From Serinicoccus chungangensis (GTDB lineage: Bacteria; Actinomycetota; Actinomycetes; Actinomycetales; Dermatophilaceae), in contig NZ_CP040887.1 of NCBI RefSeq assembly GCF_006337125.1, positions 1,364,001 through 1,428,000 of the forward strand: DNA of 64,000 nt. Reading direction: 5' to 3'. The notes below the pieces were generated by a model. The model was not told the origin of the DNA. It searched no databases and saw nothing but the letters and a program-made list of their open reading frames with translations. The position numbers were made by a program, and so were the translations under genes. Each line of letters begins with the position of its first letter. The first letter of the stretch is position 1. This document shows positions 16,301-24,689 of the stretch, piece by piece.

Positions 16301-16325
16301 GTCACCTATCGGTGCAGCAGTCCCA
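16301..16325 (-). repeat. IS terminal inverted repeat (right in window)
   Basis: This 25-base repeat pairs perfectly with 15030-15054 and lies upstream of orfA. Confidence 0.95.
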
Positions 16326-17050
16326 GAGTGCGGTCCGCCGTGGCAGGAGGGACGACCGGCCGTCATCGTTCGCCCGCGGACGCCGCCCCCGCCGTGAGGG
16401 AGATCCTGCGGCTGGCCGACCGGGCCACGCAGATGACCGTGGGCCTCTTCACGGTTGACCTCCCGGCGGCGGACGGCCGGACCCGGTTCGACCCGTCCGG
16501 TCTGGTCAAGACATGGGCGGCCCGACGCGCCTTCGCCCTGTTGATGACCATCCCGGGCGTCGATGTCTGCCTCAACGCGGGCGGTGACGTGGCCCTCAGC
16601 CCCGTCACCCCGGACCGCTGCTGGCGGATCGGCATCGAGGAGCCTGGGACCGGTGGACCGCTGGGGGTGGTGGCCATGACCGGTGGGGCGATGGCCACCT
16701 CCGGCACAGCTGCCCGCGGCGGCCACATCGTCGACCCGAGGACAGGTCGTGCACCCTCGGTCCTGCGTCAGGTGAGCGTGCTCGGGCCGGAGCTGCTGTG
16801 GGCCGACGTCCTCGCCACCGCGGCCTTCGTGGCCGGCGACGCTGCCCTGGACCTCGTGGCCGCGTACCCGGGCTACGAGGCTGTGGTCGTCACCTCGGCC
16901 GGCCAGGCCCGCAGGACCACAGGGCTCCCGCTGCAGGCCCCTGGGCTTGCTCGAGGACTGGAGGCTGCGATGGTCACCGACAGGGACCGCGTCGGTCCCG
17001 ACGCCCTCCGGGGACGGGCGAGGGACGCCTCGCACAGGGTGCTGGCGTGA
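16326..17050 (+). pseudogene. ApbE FAD:protein FMN transferase, 5' part missing at the IS
   Basis: ApbE attaches FMN covalently to Thr residues of redox proteins. The remnant keeps the C-terminal two thirds: RFDPSGLVKTWAARRA, VDVCLNAGGDVALSP, ATSGTAARGGHIVDPRTG and LLWADVLATAAFVAGD, all good ApbE motifs. The N-terminal FAD-binding segment is absent, and the 74 bases left of the IS do not contain it. Without it the enzyme should be inactive. A read-through frame from inside the IS could extend it but does not restore ApbE sequence. Confidence 0.85.
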
Positions 17051-17101
17051 GGCTCCGGTGGGACGCCCGGCGTCCCGAGGAGTGTGCGGACCTCCCCCGT
17101 G

Positions 17102-18061
17102 TCACGCGGCGGCGCCGACCTCGAGGAGGCTGCGCCACGGGTCCTCGAAGCGCAGGGTCCGACCGTCGTGCTGGGTCGCGATGTCGTGGTGCCGGAGCCG
17201 CTCGGCGAGGGCGTCGACGTCCTGAGTGGTCGGGACGACGATGGAGACCTGGCCCAGGCCGATCGTGGCGGCCCGGGCGCCCGCCCCGCGGCTGCCCCAG
17301 CTGTTCATGGCCATGTGGTGGTGGTAACCACCGGCGGACACGAAGATCGCGCCGTTCCACTGCGCGGTGATCTCGAAGCCGAGCGCGTCCACGTAGAAGG
17401 CGCGGGCGGTGGGGACGTCACCGACCTTGAGGTGCACGTGACCCACCGCGGCCGTGCTGGTGGCCTGGCCCACGTGGTGGTCGCGCAGGAAGTCCTGGGG
17501 GTCCAGGGGGAGGGCGTCCATCGTCACCCGGCCCTGGTGCCAGGTCCACTGCTCGCGGGGGCGGTCCCAGTACAGCTCGATGCCGTTGCCCTCGGGATCG
17601 GTGAAGTAGAACGCCTCGGACACCAGGTGGTCAGCGGAGCCGACGAAGACCGAGCGGGGATGGCGGGCGGCGCGGGCGACCACGTCGGCCAGCGCCGCAC
17701 GGTCCGGGAAGAGGAGCGCGGTGTGGAACAGGCCCGCCTGTCCGGGCGCGGGGGCAGGGAGGCCGGGCGTGTGGACGAGGACGACGAGCGGGTCGCCTCC
17801 TCGGCCGAGAACGCTGGTGTCGGCCGCGCCGACGGCGGGGGAGCCGCGGTCCACAGCGGTACGGGCGGATTCGCCGGCCAGCTCCTCGAGGCCGAGGGCG
17901 TCGCGGTAGTAGGCGGTCATCCCCGCGAGGTCAGCGACGTGCAGGGTGACGGCGTCCATGGCGGTGCTGTCGGGCAGCAGCAGGTCGCGACCGGGACCGG
18001 TGCTCACGGGGGAGGGGGCGACACCGCCTGTGGCGGGGACTGGACGGGACTCGGTGGTCAT
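17102..18061 (-). CDS. Catechol-2,3-dioxygenase-like VOC protein
   Basis: The 319-residue protein has two VOC modules, as in CatE/YfiE-type extradiol dioxygenases. Module 1 begins with AVTLHVADLAGMTAYYRDAL and continues to ISGIELYWDRP-like sequence (reads GNGIELYWDRP). Module 2 has VGHVHLKVGDVPTARAFYVD, then HHHMAMNSW, a metal-site region. Such enzymes open catechol-type rings or detoxify quinones. ATG 18061 has GAGG seven bases upstream. It is divergent from a MarR gene, with three palindromes in the gap, so it is probably repressed by that regulator until an aromatic or quinone ligand appears. Confidence 0.85.
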   Translation of the reverse strand: MTTESRPVPATGGVAPSPVSTGPGRDLLLPDSTAMDAVTLHVADLAGMTAYYRDALGLEELAGESARTAVDRGSPAVGAADTSVLGRGGDPLVVLVHTPGLPAPAPGQAGLFHTALLFPDRAALADVVARAARHPRSVFVGSADHLVSEAFYFTDPEGNGIELYWDRPREQWTWHQGRVTMDALPLDPQDFLRDHHVGQATSTAAVGHVHLKVGDVPTARAFYVDALGFEITAQWNGAIFVSAGGYHHHMAMNSWGSRGAGARAATIGLGQVSIVVPTTQDVDALAERLRHHDIATQHDGRTLRFEDPWRSLLEVGAAA

Positions 18062-18074
18062 GGCGGCCTCAAGA

Positions 18075-18167
18075 AGTTGTCGTGTCAACTAACGCATCGA
18101 GCGTACCAAGGGATAGTTGTCGGGACAACCGACCTCCGCCCGAGGGAGCCGAGGTTGTTCCATCAAC
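18075..18167. promoter_or_regulatory. Three MarR-type operator palindromes
   Basis: Three related sites lie in the divergent intergenic region: AGTTGTCGTGTCAACT at 18075-18090, GTTGTCGGGACAAC at 18116-18129 and GTTGTTCCATCAAC at 18154-18167. All share GTTG and CAAC arms around a 6-base centre. They lie about 40 bases apart, centre to centre (roughly four helical turns), and should bind the MarR protein encoded at 18187. Confidence 0.75.
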
Positions 18168-18186
18168 TATCGGTGATACTGGTGCG

Positions 18187-18705
18187 ATGACGAGGACGTG
18201 GTTGGTCGATCAGGAGCGGGCTGCGTGGGTGCGGCTGGCAGCCGTGCTGGAGCTGCTGCCCGGGGTGCTCGACGCACAGCTGCGGCGGGAGAGCGCCCTC
18301 ACCCACTTCGAGTACTACACGCTGGCGATGCTCTCCGAGGCAGGGGGCAGGACCCTGCGCATGACCGCGCTGGCAGCCCAGACCAATGCCACCCTGCCGC
18401 GGCTCTCGCACGTCGTCAGGCGTCTCGAGGGCCGAGGTCTCGTGGCCCGTATGCCGTGTCCCGAGGACGCCCGCGCCACGAACGCCCAGTTGACCGATTC
18501 CGGGTGGGCGGCGGTCCGCGCAGCTGCCCCGGGGCACGTCGCCGCGGTGCGCAGCGCCGTCATCGACGCGCTGACGGCCGAGCAGGTCGACCAGCTGACG
18601 GCGATCACCACCGCGATCCTGGAGCGCATCGATCCCGACCGGACCATGGCTGCCACCTACAGCCGCTACGACGGAGCGGCAGGGGGCGACCCGGCGACAT
18701 CCTGA
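18187..18705 (+). CDS. MarR-family transcriptional regulator
   Basis: The 172-residue winged-helix protein has LTHFEYYTLAMLSEAGG, MTALAAQTNATLPRLSHVVR (recognition helix), then the wing LVARMPCPEDARATNAQLTD. Helices for dimerisation lie at both ends. A single Cys in the wing (PCPED) may be a sensor, but this is speculative. It is divergent from the dioxygenase gene and starts 19 bases after the third palindrome, which suggests autoregulation. Confidence 0.9.
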   Translation: MTRTWLVDQERAAWVRLAAVLELLPGVLDAQLRRESALTHFEYYTLAMLSEAGGRTLRMTALAAQTNATLPRLSHVVRRLEGRGLVARMPCPEDARATNAQLTDSGWAAVRAAAPGHVAAVRSAVIDALTAEQVDQLTAITTAILERIDPDRTMAATYSRYDGAAGGDPATS

Positions 18706-18755
18706 TCCGCCCCGGGCCCGGGAAAAGGGCTGGCGCCACGGGCCCGGCTCCGGCC

Positions 18756-20048
18756 ATGCTCGTGGGCATGCCCGCTCTCGACCCCACCTCACCGCGCCCG
18801 CTGCCGGACGGCCTGGTGCTGCGCCCCGCCCGACCCTCGGACCTGGAGCAGATCGGCGAGCTGCTCACCGCGAGAGGCGAGGAGTACGACGCCGAGGACC
18901 ACCGCCTGGTCGTCGAGGACCCAGCCGCCGGGTGGGAGAGCTGCGCCGTGGTCGTGGACGGCGACCGGGTCGTCTCGACGGCCACCCTGCTCGACGAAGA
19001 GCTGCAGCTGGCCGTCCCGGGGAGGGACGGGGAGGCCGTCCGGCTGCCGGCCGGCCAGGTCGAGCTGGTGGCGACCGACCCGGCCTTCGAGGGACGGGGG
19101 CTCGTCCGGGAGCTCATGGGCTGGGCGCACGCCCTGAGCGAGGGCCGCGGCCACGTGCTGCAGGTCATGATCGGGATCCCCTACTTCTACCGGCTCTTCG
19201 GCTACTCCTACGCGATCGACATCCCCGCCCACCGACCCCTGTCCGCGCCGCCCGTGCCGGAGGCGCTGGAGGGCTACGCGGTCCGACCCGCGACCACCGA
19301 GGACCTCCCCGAGGCGCGCCGGCTGCAGGCAGCGGCGCAACGGGCCGCCGACCTGCGTATGCCGCACTCCCCGCCGCGGTGGCAGTGGCTGCTCGAGCGG
19401 CACGGCAGCACGACGTGGGTGGTGGAGCGGACGGACCCCGGCGGCGGCGCACCGGTCGTCGCCACCGGTCGGACCACGCCGCCCCAGGACGACCCGGTGC
19501 TGGCCGAGCTCGCGGCCACCGACCAGGCCGCGGCGACGGCCATGGTCGCGCACGCGCACCAGCTCGCCGCCGCGGTCGAGGACCCCTCGCCGCTGGTCGT
19601 CTGGGACCGGCCGGGGTCCGTCACGGGGGAGGTGGTCGACCGGCTGTGCGGCCCGGCCCCGCGGCAGGCCGAGCAGTACTACGTGCGGGTGCCCGACGAG
19701 GTGCGGCTGCTGGACCGCCTGCGTCCTGTGCTGCAGGCTCGGCTGGCCGGGGCCTCTGTCGACCTGCCCTCCGAGGTCGTGCTCTCCACCTTCGGTCGTC
19801 ACGTGCGGATGTCGCTCGTCGACGGCGAGCTCGGGTCCCCGCGTGGTGGCGGCACGATGCAGAGCCCGGGCGTCGACGGGGGAGCCGGCGTCGCCCCCGA
19901 CCAGCTGGGGGCGCTGCTGCTGGGCCCCCACGGCATCATCGGGCTCAGCGAGCGCCACCCCGACGTCTACCCCGGACCGCACGCCGACGTCATGGCCGCG
20001 CTCTTCCCGCCGGTCACCGCCGACCTGCTGACGTACTACCTCCCCTGA
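18756..20048 (+). CDS. GNAT-family N-acetyltransferase, two-domain
   Basis: The 430-residue protein begins with a GNAT domain (LRPARPSDLEQIGELL, then VELVATDPAFEGRGLVRELM, the acetyl-CoA loop R/E-G-R-G-x). YFYRLFGYSYAIDIPA is Eis-like. A second GNAT-like region follows from about residue 170 (YAVRPATTEDLPEARRLQAA), and the C-terminus resembles an SCP2-like module. It probably acetylates an amine of unknown identity. ATG 18756 or 18768 could be the start; neither has a strong ribosome site. Confidence 0.8.
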   Translation: MLVGMPALDPTSPRPLPDGLVLRPARPSDLEQIGELLTARGEEYDAEDHRLVVEDPAAGWESCAVVVDGDRVVSTATLLDEELQLAVPGRDGEAVRLPAGQVELVATDPAFEGRGLVRELMGWAHALSEGRGHVLQVMIGIPYFYRLFGYSYAIDIPAHRPLSAPPVPEALEGYAVRPATTEDLPEARRLQAAAQRAADLRMPHSPPRWQWLLERHGSTTWVVERTDPGGGAPVVATGRTTPPQDDPVLAELAATDQAAATAMVAHAHQLAAAVEDPSPLVVWDRPGSVTGEVVDRLCGPAPRQAEQYYVRVPDEVRLLDRLRPVLQARLAGASVDLPSEVVLSTFGRHVRMSLVDGELGSPRGGGTMQSPGVDGGAGVAPDQLGALLLGPHGIIGLSERHPDVYPGPHADVMAALFPPVTADLLTYYLP

Positions 20049-20122
20049 GCGTGGACCCTCGCGGTGCCCCTGTGCCCGGCCGGCGACCCCTCGGCAGCCC
20101 CCACGGGAGCTAGCGTGGGGGC

Positions 20123-20557
20123 GTGAGCGAGGCCGAGCAGCCGGTGCCCTTCGAGGTCTACCAGGAGGGCGTGTACCTGCACGGCACGAAGGCTGACCTC
20201 GAGGTGGGCGACGTCCTGACACCGGGCCGGGAGTCGAACTTCGAGGCCGGGCGAGTGATGAACTACGTCTACTTCACCGAGACCCTGGACGCGGCGACCT
20301 GGGGTGCGGAGCTGTCCGCCGGGGCGGGCCCGGGGCGGATCTACGTCGTCGAACCGGTGGGGGCCTTCGAGGACGACCCCAACGTCACGGACCAGAAGTT
20401 CGCGGGCAACCCGACCCGATCCTTCCGGTCCGCCGAGCCGCTGCGGGTGGTCGGTGAGCTGGGCGGCTGGGTCGGGCATGCTCCGGAGAAGCTGCAGGCC
20501 ATGCGGGACGGGCTCGCTGCCCTGCCACGGGAGGGCAGGGCCCAGATCGTCGACTGA
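20123..20557 (+). CDS. arr: Rifamycin ADP-ribosyltransferase
   Basis: Arr inactivates rifamycins by transferring ADP-ribose from NAD+ to the ansa-chain hydroxyl. The 144-residue protein matches the family along its length: VYQEGVYLHGTKADLEVGD with the catalytic-site His, then SNFEAGRVMNYVYFTETLDA, IYVVEPVGAFEDDPNVTD and GNPTRSFRSAEPLRVVGE. It starts at GTG 20123. It stands between unrelated genes, carries no flanking mobile elements and matches its neighbours in base composition, so it looks like a resident chromosomal gene. Confidence 0.95.
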   Translation: MSEAEQPVPFEVYQEGVYLHGTKADLEVGDVLTPGRESNFEAGRVMNYVYFTETLDAATWGAELSAGAGPGRIYVVEPVGAFEDDPNVTDQKFAGNPTRSFRSAEPLRVVGELGGWVGHAPEKLQAMRDGLAALPREGRAQIVD

Positions 20558-20720
20558 CGGGCGTCTGGCCGGCTGCCGCGCCGACCCGAGCCCTCCACCG
20601 GCGGATGGGAATGCTGGCGGTTGAGACCTGGGCCGCGAACGGGCAGGGTGGGGTCCACGACAGAGGTGGACGCCTGGTGCGGTCAGGATCACAGGCAGAG
20701 TCGGTGCAGGGGAGGAGCCC

Positions 20721-21116
20721 GTGGAGAAGAGGTTTGGAGCGCTGCAGCTGGCACGCATACCCGTGCTGCTGCTCCTGATCTGGGCCACCGGGTGGACGGC
20801 CCGGGCCAAGGTGGAGGCGATGGCCGAGATCTCGATGGCGGACTACTGGTGGCCGTGGGCGATCACGATCCTGCTGAGCCTGGCCTTCGTCGTCGTCGCG
20901 CTGCTCGGCCGGCTCCGTCGACACCCGTGGCTGGTGCTGTCCGTCGAGGCGGTGACCGCCGGTGTCGTCGCCCTGGTGCCGCCCCTCTCGTGGGTCCTGT
21001 GGCTCGGGGTCGGCGGATCGTGGGTCACCGCGATGACCGGGGGGCTCGCTCAGCCGCTGGCGATGGCGTGGCTGGCGATCGTCGGCTTCCGTACCGTCCG
21101 TCAGGTGCGTGGCTGA
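20721..21116 (+). CDS. Membrane protein of unknown function
   Basis: The 131-residue product, from GTG 20721, has about four hydrophobic segments (IPVLLLLIWATGW, WPWAITILLSLAFVVVALL, LVLSVEAVTAGVVALVPPL and AMAWLAIVGF) with short basic loops. I do not recognise a family. GGAGGAG lies about 8 bases before the start, a good ribosome site. Confidence 0.65.
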   Translation: MEKRFGALQLARIPVLLLLIWATGWTARAKVEAMAEISMADYWWPWAITILLSLAFVVVALLGRLRRHPWLVLSVEAVTAGVVALVPPLSWVLWLGVGGSWVTAMTGGLAQPLAMAWLAIVGFRTVRQVRG

Positions 21117-21226
21117 GTGGCACCAGAGCCTGATCCTCCGAGGACGATGATGACCGAGAGTGAGGCGCTGTGTGCCGCTACGCCTGACGGCGTCGACGCC
21201 GACACGACCTGGACCGGAGCGGTACG

Positions 21227-21550
21227 GTGGTGGACATGACGGAGCAGGGCGCGGGGACCAGCGACGAGGGTGCCACCATCCTGAGCTTCCCTACAGAACA
21301 CGAGGCCCCCCGCAGCAGCGAGGTCGACCTCGAGGGTGAGCCGGTCACCGTCATCTACCTCCCGTGGCCGCACGTGGTCGACGGCGCCCAGAGACCAGCC
21401 GGCCTCTACTACCACGCGACCGACACCTCCGGGTTCTACCCGGATCCGGCCGTGCGCGGCCTGGACGCGGTGCTCGACGAGGCCCGCCCTTGGCTGCAGC
21501 GTCACCTGAGGCTCGTCCGCGAGCCCGGGGAGGGTCCCGAGGACAGCTGA
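21227..21550 (+). CDS. Hypothetical protein
   Basis: The 107-residue product (98 from the second ATG at 21236) is soluble and acidic. It has VTVIYLPWPHVVDGAQRPAG and LYYHATDTSGFYPDPAVRGL in its middle. No family is recognised. It is followed by the isochorismatase gene 106 bases downstream on the same strand. Confidence 0.5.
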   Translation: MVDMTEQGAGTSDEGATILSFPTEHEAPRSSEVDLEGEPVTVIYLPWPHVVDGAQRPAGLYYHATDTSGFYPDPAVRGLDAVLDEARPWLQRHLRLVREPGEGPEDS

Positions 21551-21656
21551 CCTCGGGGCCGGGTCGGCCGCTGATGTCCGGGGTCGGGTATGGAGGAGCT
21601 GGTGCCAGCCTCGCTGCGTAGACCCGCTGCGGACCGCCACCCGTACGATCAGTGAC

Positions 21657-22205
21657 GTGACGCTTCCCACCCTGCTCGTGATCGACGTGCAGCAGGCCTT
21701 CGAGGACTCCGCCTGGGGCGAGCGCAACAACCCTGATGCCGAGACCCGTGTCGGCGAACTCCTGGCCGTATGGCGTGAGCGCGGCGCCCCCGTCGTCCAC
21801 GTGCGCCACGAGAGCGCCTCGCCCACCGGGCTCTTCCGCCGGGGCACGACAGCATTCGAGTTCAAGCCGGAAGCACGACCGTTGCCGGGCGAGGTGGTCC
21901 TCGACAAGCGGGTCAACAGCGCGTTCATCGGCACCGACCTGCAGGAGCACCTGCGGCGCACCGGGGCCGAGTGCGTCGTCGTCGCCGGCCTGACGACGGA
22001 TCACTGCTGCTCGACGACGGCCCGCATGGCCGGCAACCTGGGGTTCGAGACATGGTTCGTCTCAGACGCCACGGCGACCCACGCCCGCGCCGGCTTCGAC
22101 GCCGAGACGATGCACCGGACGGCCCTCGCCAGCCTGGACGGGGAGTTCGCCGAGGTCATGACCACGGCTGAGGCGATCACCCGCCTCCACGAGTCGACCA
22201 AGTGA
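21657..22205 (+). CDS. Isochorismatase-family cysteine hydrolase
   Basis: The 182-residue protein has the isochorismatase/nicotinamidase triad: Asp in LLVIDVQQAFEDS, Lys in VVLDKRVNSAF and Cys in GLTTDHCCSTTARMA. The family hydrolyses amides or vinyl ethers of small molecules; the substrate cannot be predicted. It starts at GTG 21657. It converges on the exporter gene with 38 bases between stops. Confidence 0.88.
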   Translation: MTLPTLLVIDVQQAFEDSAWGERNNPDAETRVGELLAVWRERGAPVVHVRHESASPTGLFRRGTTAFEFKPEARPLPGEVVLDKRVNSAFIGTDLQEHLRRTGAECVVVAGLTTDHCCSTTARMAGNLGFETWFVSDATATHARAGFDAETMHRTALASLDGEFAEVMTTAEAITRLHESTK

Positions 22206-22243
22206 CGAGGCCGAGCGGACTGGCGCCGCTCAGCGCTCGACGG

Positions 22244-23497
22244 TCACTCCCAGGGCATGTCCCGCAGGATGTCCTGCGGGCGGGCCAGCACGGTGTAGAA
22301 GAACCACGACGCCGCGGCGCAGACGACCATGATGGCCGCCATCGGCACCGCCGAGTCGACCCCGAACAGCCCGCTGACCGGTGAGATGAGCGCGCCGAAG
22401 ACGAAGTTGGTCGCCCCGAGCAGGGCGGCAGCCGCTCCGGCCCGCTCGCCGTGGTCGGCCAGCGCGATGCTCGGGCTGTTCGGCATGACGAAGCCCACCG
22501 AGCCCATCAGCAGGACGATGCCGCCGACGATGGCCCACACGCTGAGGTCCACCAGCGCGGCGGTGAGCAGGGCCAGGGCGATGGCCAGCATGGAGGGCAG
22601 CGCCACCCGCAGCACCGAGGCCGGGTGCACCGTGCGCACGAGGGACCCGTTGATCTGGCTGGTGACTGTGAGCGCCCCCGCGCCCGCGGCGAAGACGAAG
22701 GCATACTGCTGGGTGCTCATCCCGTACAGCCCCTGGAAGACGAAGGTCGCGCTGGAGATGTAGGCGAACAGGCATCCCATCGCGGTGCACGCGGTCAGGA
22801 CGAGGCCGATGTAGCGTCGGTCCGAGAGCAGCACCCGGTAGCTGGCCCACAGGGTCCGAGGGCCGAAGTGGCGCCGCCGCTCCGGGGGCAGGGTCTCCTT
22901 GACGAGGACCAGCGCCAGCACCGCCAGCAGCAGCCCGAAGGCTCCCAGCGCCCAGAAGATGGTCCGCCAGCTGCCGAAGATCAGGAACTGGGCGCCCAGC
23001 GTCGGCGCCAGGATCGGGGCCACGCCGACCACGAGGAACAGCCGGGAGATGAAGGTGGCCAGCCGGGAGCCGCTGTAGAGGTCGCGGACCATGGCCTGGG
23101 ACAGCACCATCCCGGCCGCGCCGGTCAGGCCCTGCACGAAGCGCAGCACCAGCAGCACCTCGATCGAGGAGGAGACCGCGATCGCCACCGAGACCACGAC
23201 GTAGAGGGTCAGCGACGCGATCAACGGTCGGCGTCGGCCGAAGGAGTCCGACAACGCCCCGATGAGCAGCTGGCCGGTGGCGAGCCCGACCAGGGTCGCG
23301 GTCAGGGTCAGCTGCACCGTGGCCTCGGTCGTGGAGAGGTCTTCCACGACGGCCGGGAAGGCCGCGAGGTACATGTCGATCGTCAGTGGGCCGATCGCGA
23401 CGAGTGCCCCGAAGAGCAGCAGTCGGCCCACCGAGGAGGGTGGGGTGCTGGGCGGGGACGATGCTGGGGCTGTCGCGACGGGGGCCGATCTCACCAC
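22244..23497 (-). CDS. Bcr/CflA-type MFS drug exporter
   Basis: The 12-helix MFS protein has about 417 residues. The first helix reads LLLFGALVAIGPLTIDMYLA, the DHA1 antiporter signature of Bcr/CflA proteins. It is followed by QLLIGALSDSFGRRRPL (motif A) and VLRFVQGLTGAAGMVLSQAM (motif C region). Such pumps expel drugs such as bicyclomycin or chloramphenicol using the proton gradient. The frame extends further upstream, but that part is not membrane-protein-like, so GTG 23497 (or 23494) is the likely start. Confidence 0.88.
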   Translation of the reverse strand: MVRSAPVATAPASSPPSTPPSSVGRLLLFGALVAIGPLTIDMYLAAFPAVVEDLSTTEATVQLTLTATLVGLATGQLLIGALSDSFGRRRPLIASLTLYVVVSVAIAVSSSIEVLLVLRFVQGLTGAAGMVLSQAMVRDLYSGSRLATFISRLFLVVGVAPILAPTLGAQFLIFGSWRTIFWALGAFGLLLAVLALVLVKETLPPERRRHFGPRTLWASYRVLLSDRRYIGLVLTACTAMGCLFAYISSATFVFQGLYGMSTQQYAFVFAAGAGALTVTSQINGSLVRTVHPASVLRVALPSMLAIALALLTAALVDLSVWAIVGGIVLLMGSVGFVMPNSPSIALADHGERAGAAAALLGATNFVFGALISPVSGLFGVDSAVPMAAIMVVCAAASWFFYTVLARPQDILRDMPWE

Positions 23498-23584
23498 GGG
23501 TGAAGAGTGGATGCCCTGGTTGATATTCCCGGCTGCGGTGCGGACGAACCGTGGCGGCCCGGGACACCCTTCCGGGATCAGGTC

Positions 23585-23956
23585 GGTGGGGAGCCTCGGG
23601 GGGTGCCACCACACCCGGGCCGCTGCCCAGGTCTACCAGGGCGTCTCGCTCTACCCGGCGTGCGGGAATGAGGTGCTCGACCTCGATGGCACCACGTGGT
23701 ACCAGCTGCTCCCGGACGAGCAGCACGTCCTCCTCGAGACGCATGACGATGAGAACTCGGTGGGCACGACGCACCCGGCTCGGCGATGGTCGCTCGTGCT
23801 GTGGTGCCGCAGGAGGATGATCGTCTGGATCCCACCTACCCGGCGACTCCGCCGGTGCCACCTTTGCCCCCTGCCGGGTGGTGCCCCGACCCGTTCCATG
23901 GCGCTGGGAAGAGGTTCTGGAACGGCGCCGGCTGGACCGAGCTCGCCTGGGGGTAG
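23585..23956 (+). pseudogene. Degraded hypothetical gene with a DUF2510 remnant
   Basis: Two frames hold recognisable pieces. One reads VYQGVSLYPACGNEVLDLDG and TTWYQLLPDEQ, the kind of sequence seen in small actinobacterial exported proteins. The next frame continues to a stop at 23954 with LPPAGWCPDPFHGAGKRFWN then GAGWTELAW, which fits a DUF2510 motif (PAGWYPDP...RWWDG..W). The pieces are probably remnants of one or two broken genes at the left edge of the accessory region. Confidence 0.5.
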
Positions 23957-24014
23957 CGCCAACCTGATGTGTTCACCGCCGACGCGATGACTGCGGCATG
24001 TCCGCATGATCGTT

Positions 24015-24359
24015 TTAAGGCGCGTCGCCAAGCTTGCGGACAACGTACTGGTTGAGGCTGAGGTGCTCTTCAGCTGCCTTGATGGCGAGCTGGCGGTGGA
24101 GTCGTTCACCGACACGGAGATTGAACTTGCCCGAATAGGTGCGAGAGGACAGTGGGTCTGGAATCGGCTCACCGTTGCGGTGCAGGTCTTCAACGACCTC
24201 ATCCACCAGATCGCGAAGGCCTTGCAGGGACTCGTCCTGAGTAGGGGCGAGCCAGGACAGGGAGGGCAGTTCGAGGCAGGTGGCGACGAACTCTTGGTCC
24301 TCGGGCGACCAGCTGACGCGGTAGGTGTAGTGGGTGATGTCGGGGATCGTGGTGCTCAC
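24015..24359 (-). CDS. hicB: HicB-family antitoxin
   Basis: The 114-residue protein has the partial RNase-H-like HicB fold (YTYRVSWSPEDQEFVATCLE, then QGLRDLVDEVVEDL). A ribbon-helix-helix C-terminus (GKFNLRVGERLHRQLAIKAA, then LSLNQYVVRKL) binds DNA. It neutralises HicA and represses the operon. The GTG start overlaps the hicA stop (GTGA). HicB follows HicA, the usual order. Confidence 0.9.
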   Translation of the reverse strand: MSTTIPDITHYTYRVSWSPEDQEFVATCLELPSLSWLAPTQDESLQGLRDLVDEVVEDLHRNGEPIPDPLSSRTYSGKFNLRVGERLHRQLAIKAAEEHLSLNQYVVRKLGDAP

Positions 24360-24604
24360 TGGGCTGCCTCCTTCTTGTCGATGGCTGCCAGGACCTGGCG
24401 GACCTGGTACGGCTTGGCCTTGCCGTGGTCGTTCTGGATATTCACTCGCGGGTCCCCGGGCCACGGGGTCTTGTACACGGCGTGGGAGCCACCGCTTGTC
24501 CTGGGCGGTCCGAAGTAGTGCTCGCACACCTTCGCGAGGTCCTCATACCGGATGTTGGCCGGATTGGCTCTTATCTGGGCCAGGATCTTCGCAACTGACG
24601 GCAC
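24356..24604 (-). CDS. hicA: HicA-family mRNA interferase toxin
   Basis: The 82-residue protein has the double-stranded-RNA-binding-like HicA fold. RYEDLAKVCEHYFGPPRTSG is followed by GSHAVYKTPWPGD with the catalytic His, and KPYQVRQVLAAIDK. HicA toxins cleave mRNA and arrest growth. It starts at GTG 24604; the first residues PSVAKILAQIRANP fit the family. It appears intact. Confidence 0.9.
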   Translation of the reverse strand: MPSVAKILAQIRANPANIRYEDLAKVCEHYFGPPRTSGGSHAVYKTPWPGDPRVNIQNDHGKAKPYQVRQVLAAIDKKEAAQ

Positions 24605-24612
24605 AACTCGAT

Positions 24613-24630
24613 GGTACTGCCCGCAGTACC
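24613..24630. promoter_or_regulatory. Palindromic operator before hicAB
   Basis: GGTACTGC-CC-GCAGTACC is a perfect inverted repeat 8 bases upstream of the hicA start. It is the natural site for the HicB ribbon-helix-helix domain. Confidence 0.65.
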
Positions 24631-24689
24631 ACAGAACAAGGGGATCCGCGCCCGAGAGCTGGGCTGGTCGAACAAGGACCGGCCGTTCG

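Larger units (their letters stand above)
15030..16325 (-). mobile_element. Complete IS3-family insertion sequence
   Basis: The element is 1,296 bases long, bounded by perfect 25-base inverted repeats (GGGACTGCTGCACC... at 15030-15054 and its complement at 16301-16325). It carries orfA and orfB on the minus strand, overlapping by four bases (ATGA). No target duplication is convincing: only AG is shared directly outside both ends. The right end abuts the internal part of an apbE gene whose 5' region is missing on both sides, so insertion was accompanied or followed by a deletion. Confidence 0.95.

Noticed and set aside
15977..16325. Read-through frame from the IS into the apbE remnant
   Set aside because: The IS part does not resemble the ApbE N-terminus; it is antisense to orfA.
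15027..16328. Target-site duplication around the IS
   Set aside because: TAG on the left and AGA on the right do not match; only AG is shared, which is not convincing.
21101..21961. Minus-strand open frame of 286 codons
   Set aside because: It is antisense to the isochorismatase, which has an intact catalytic triad.
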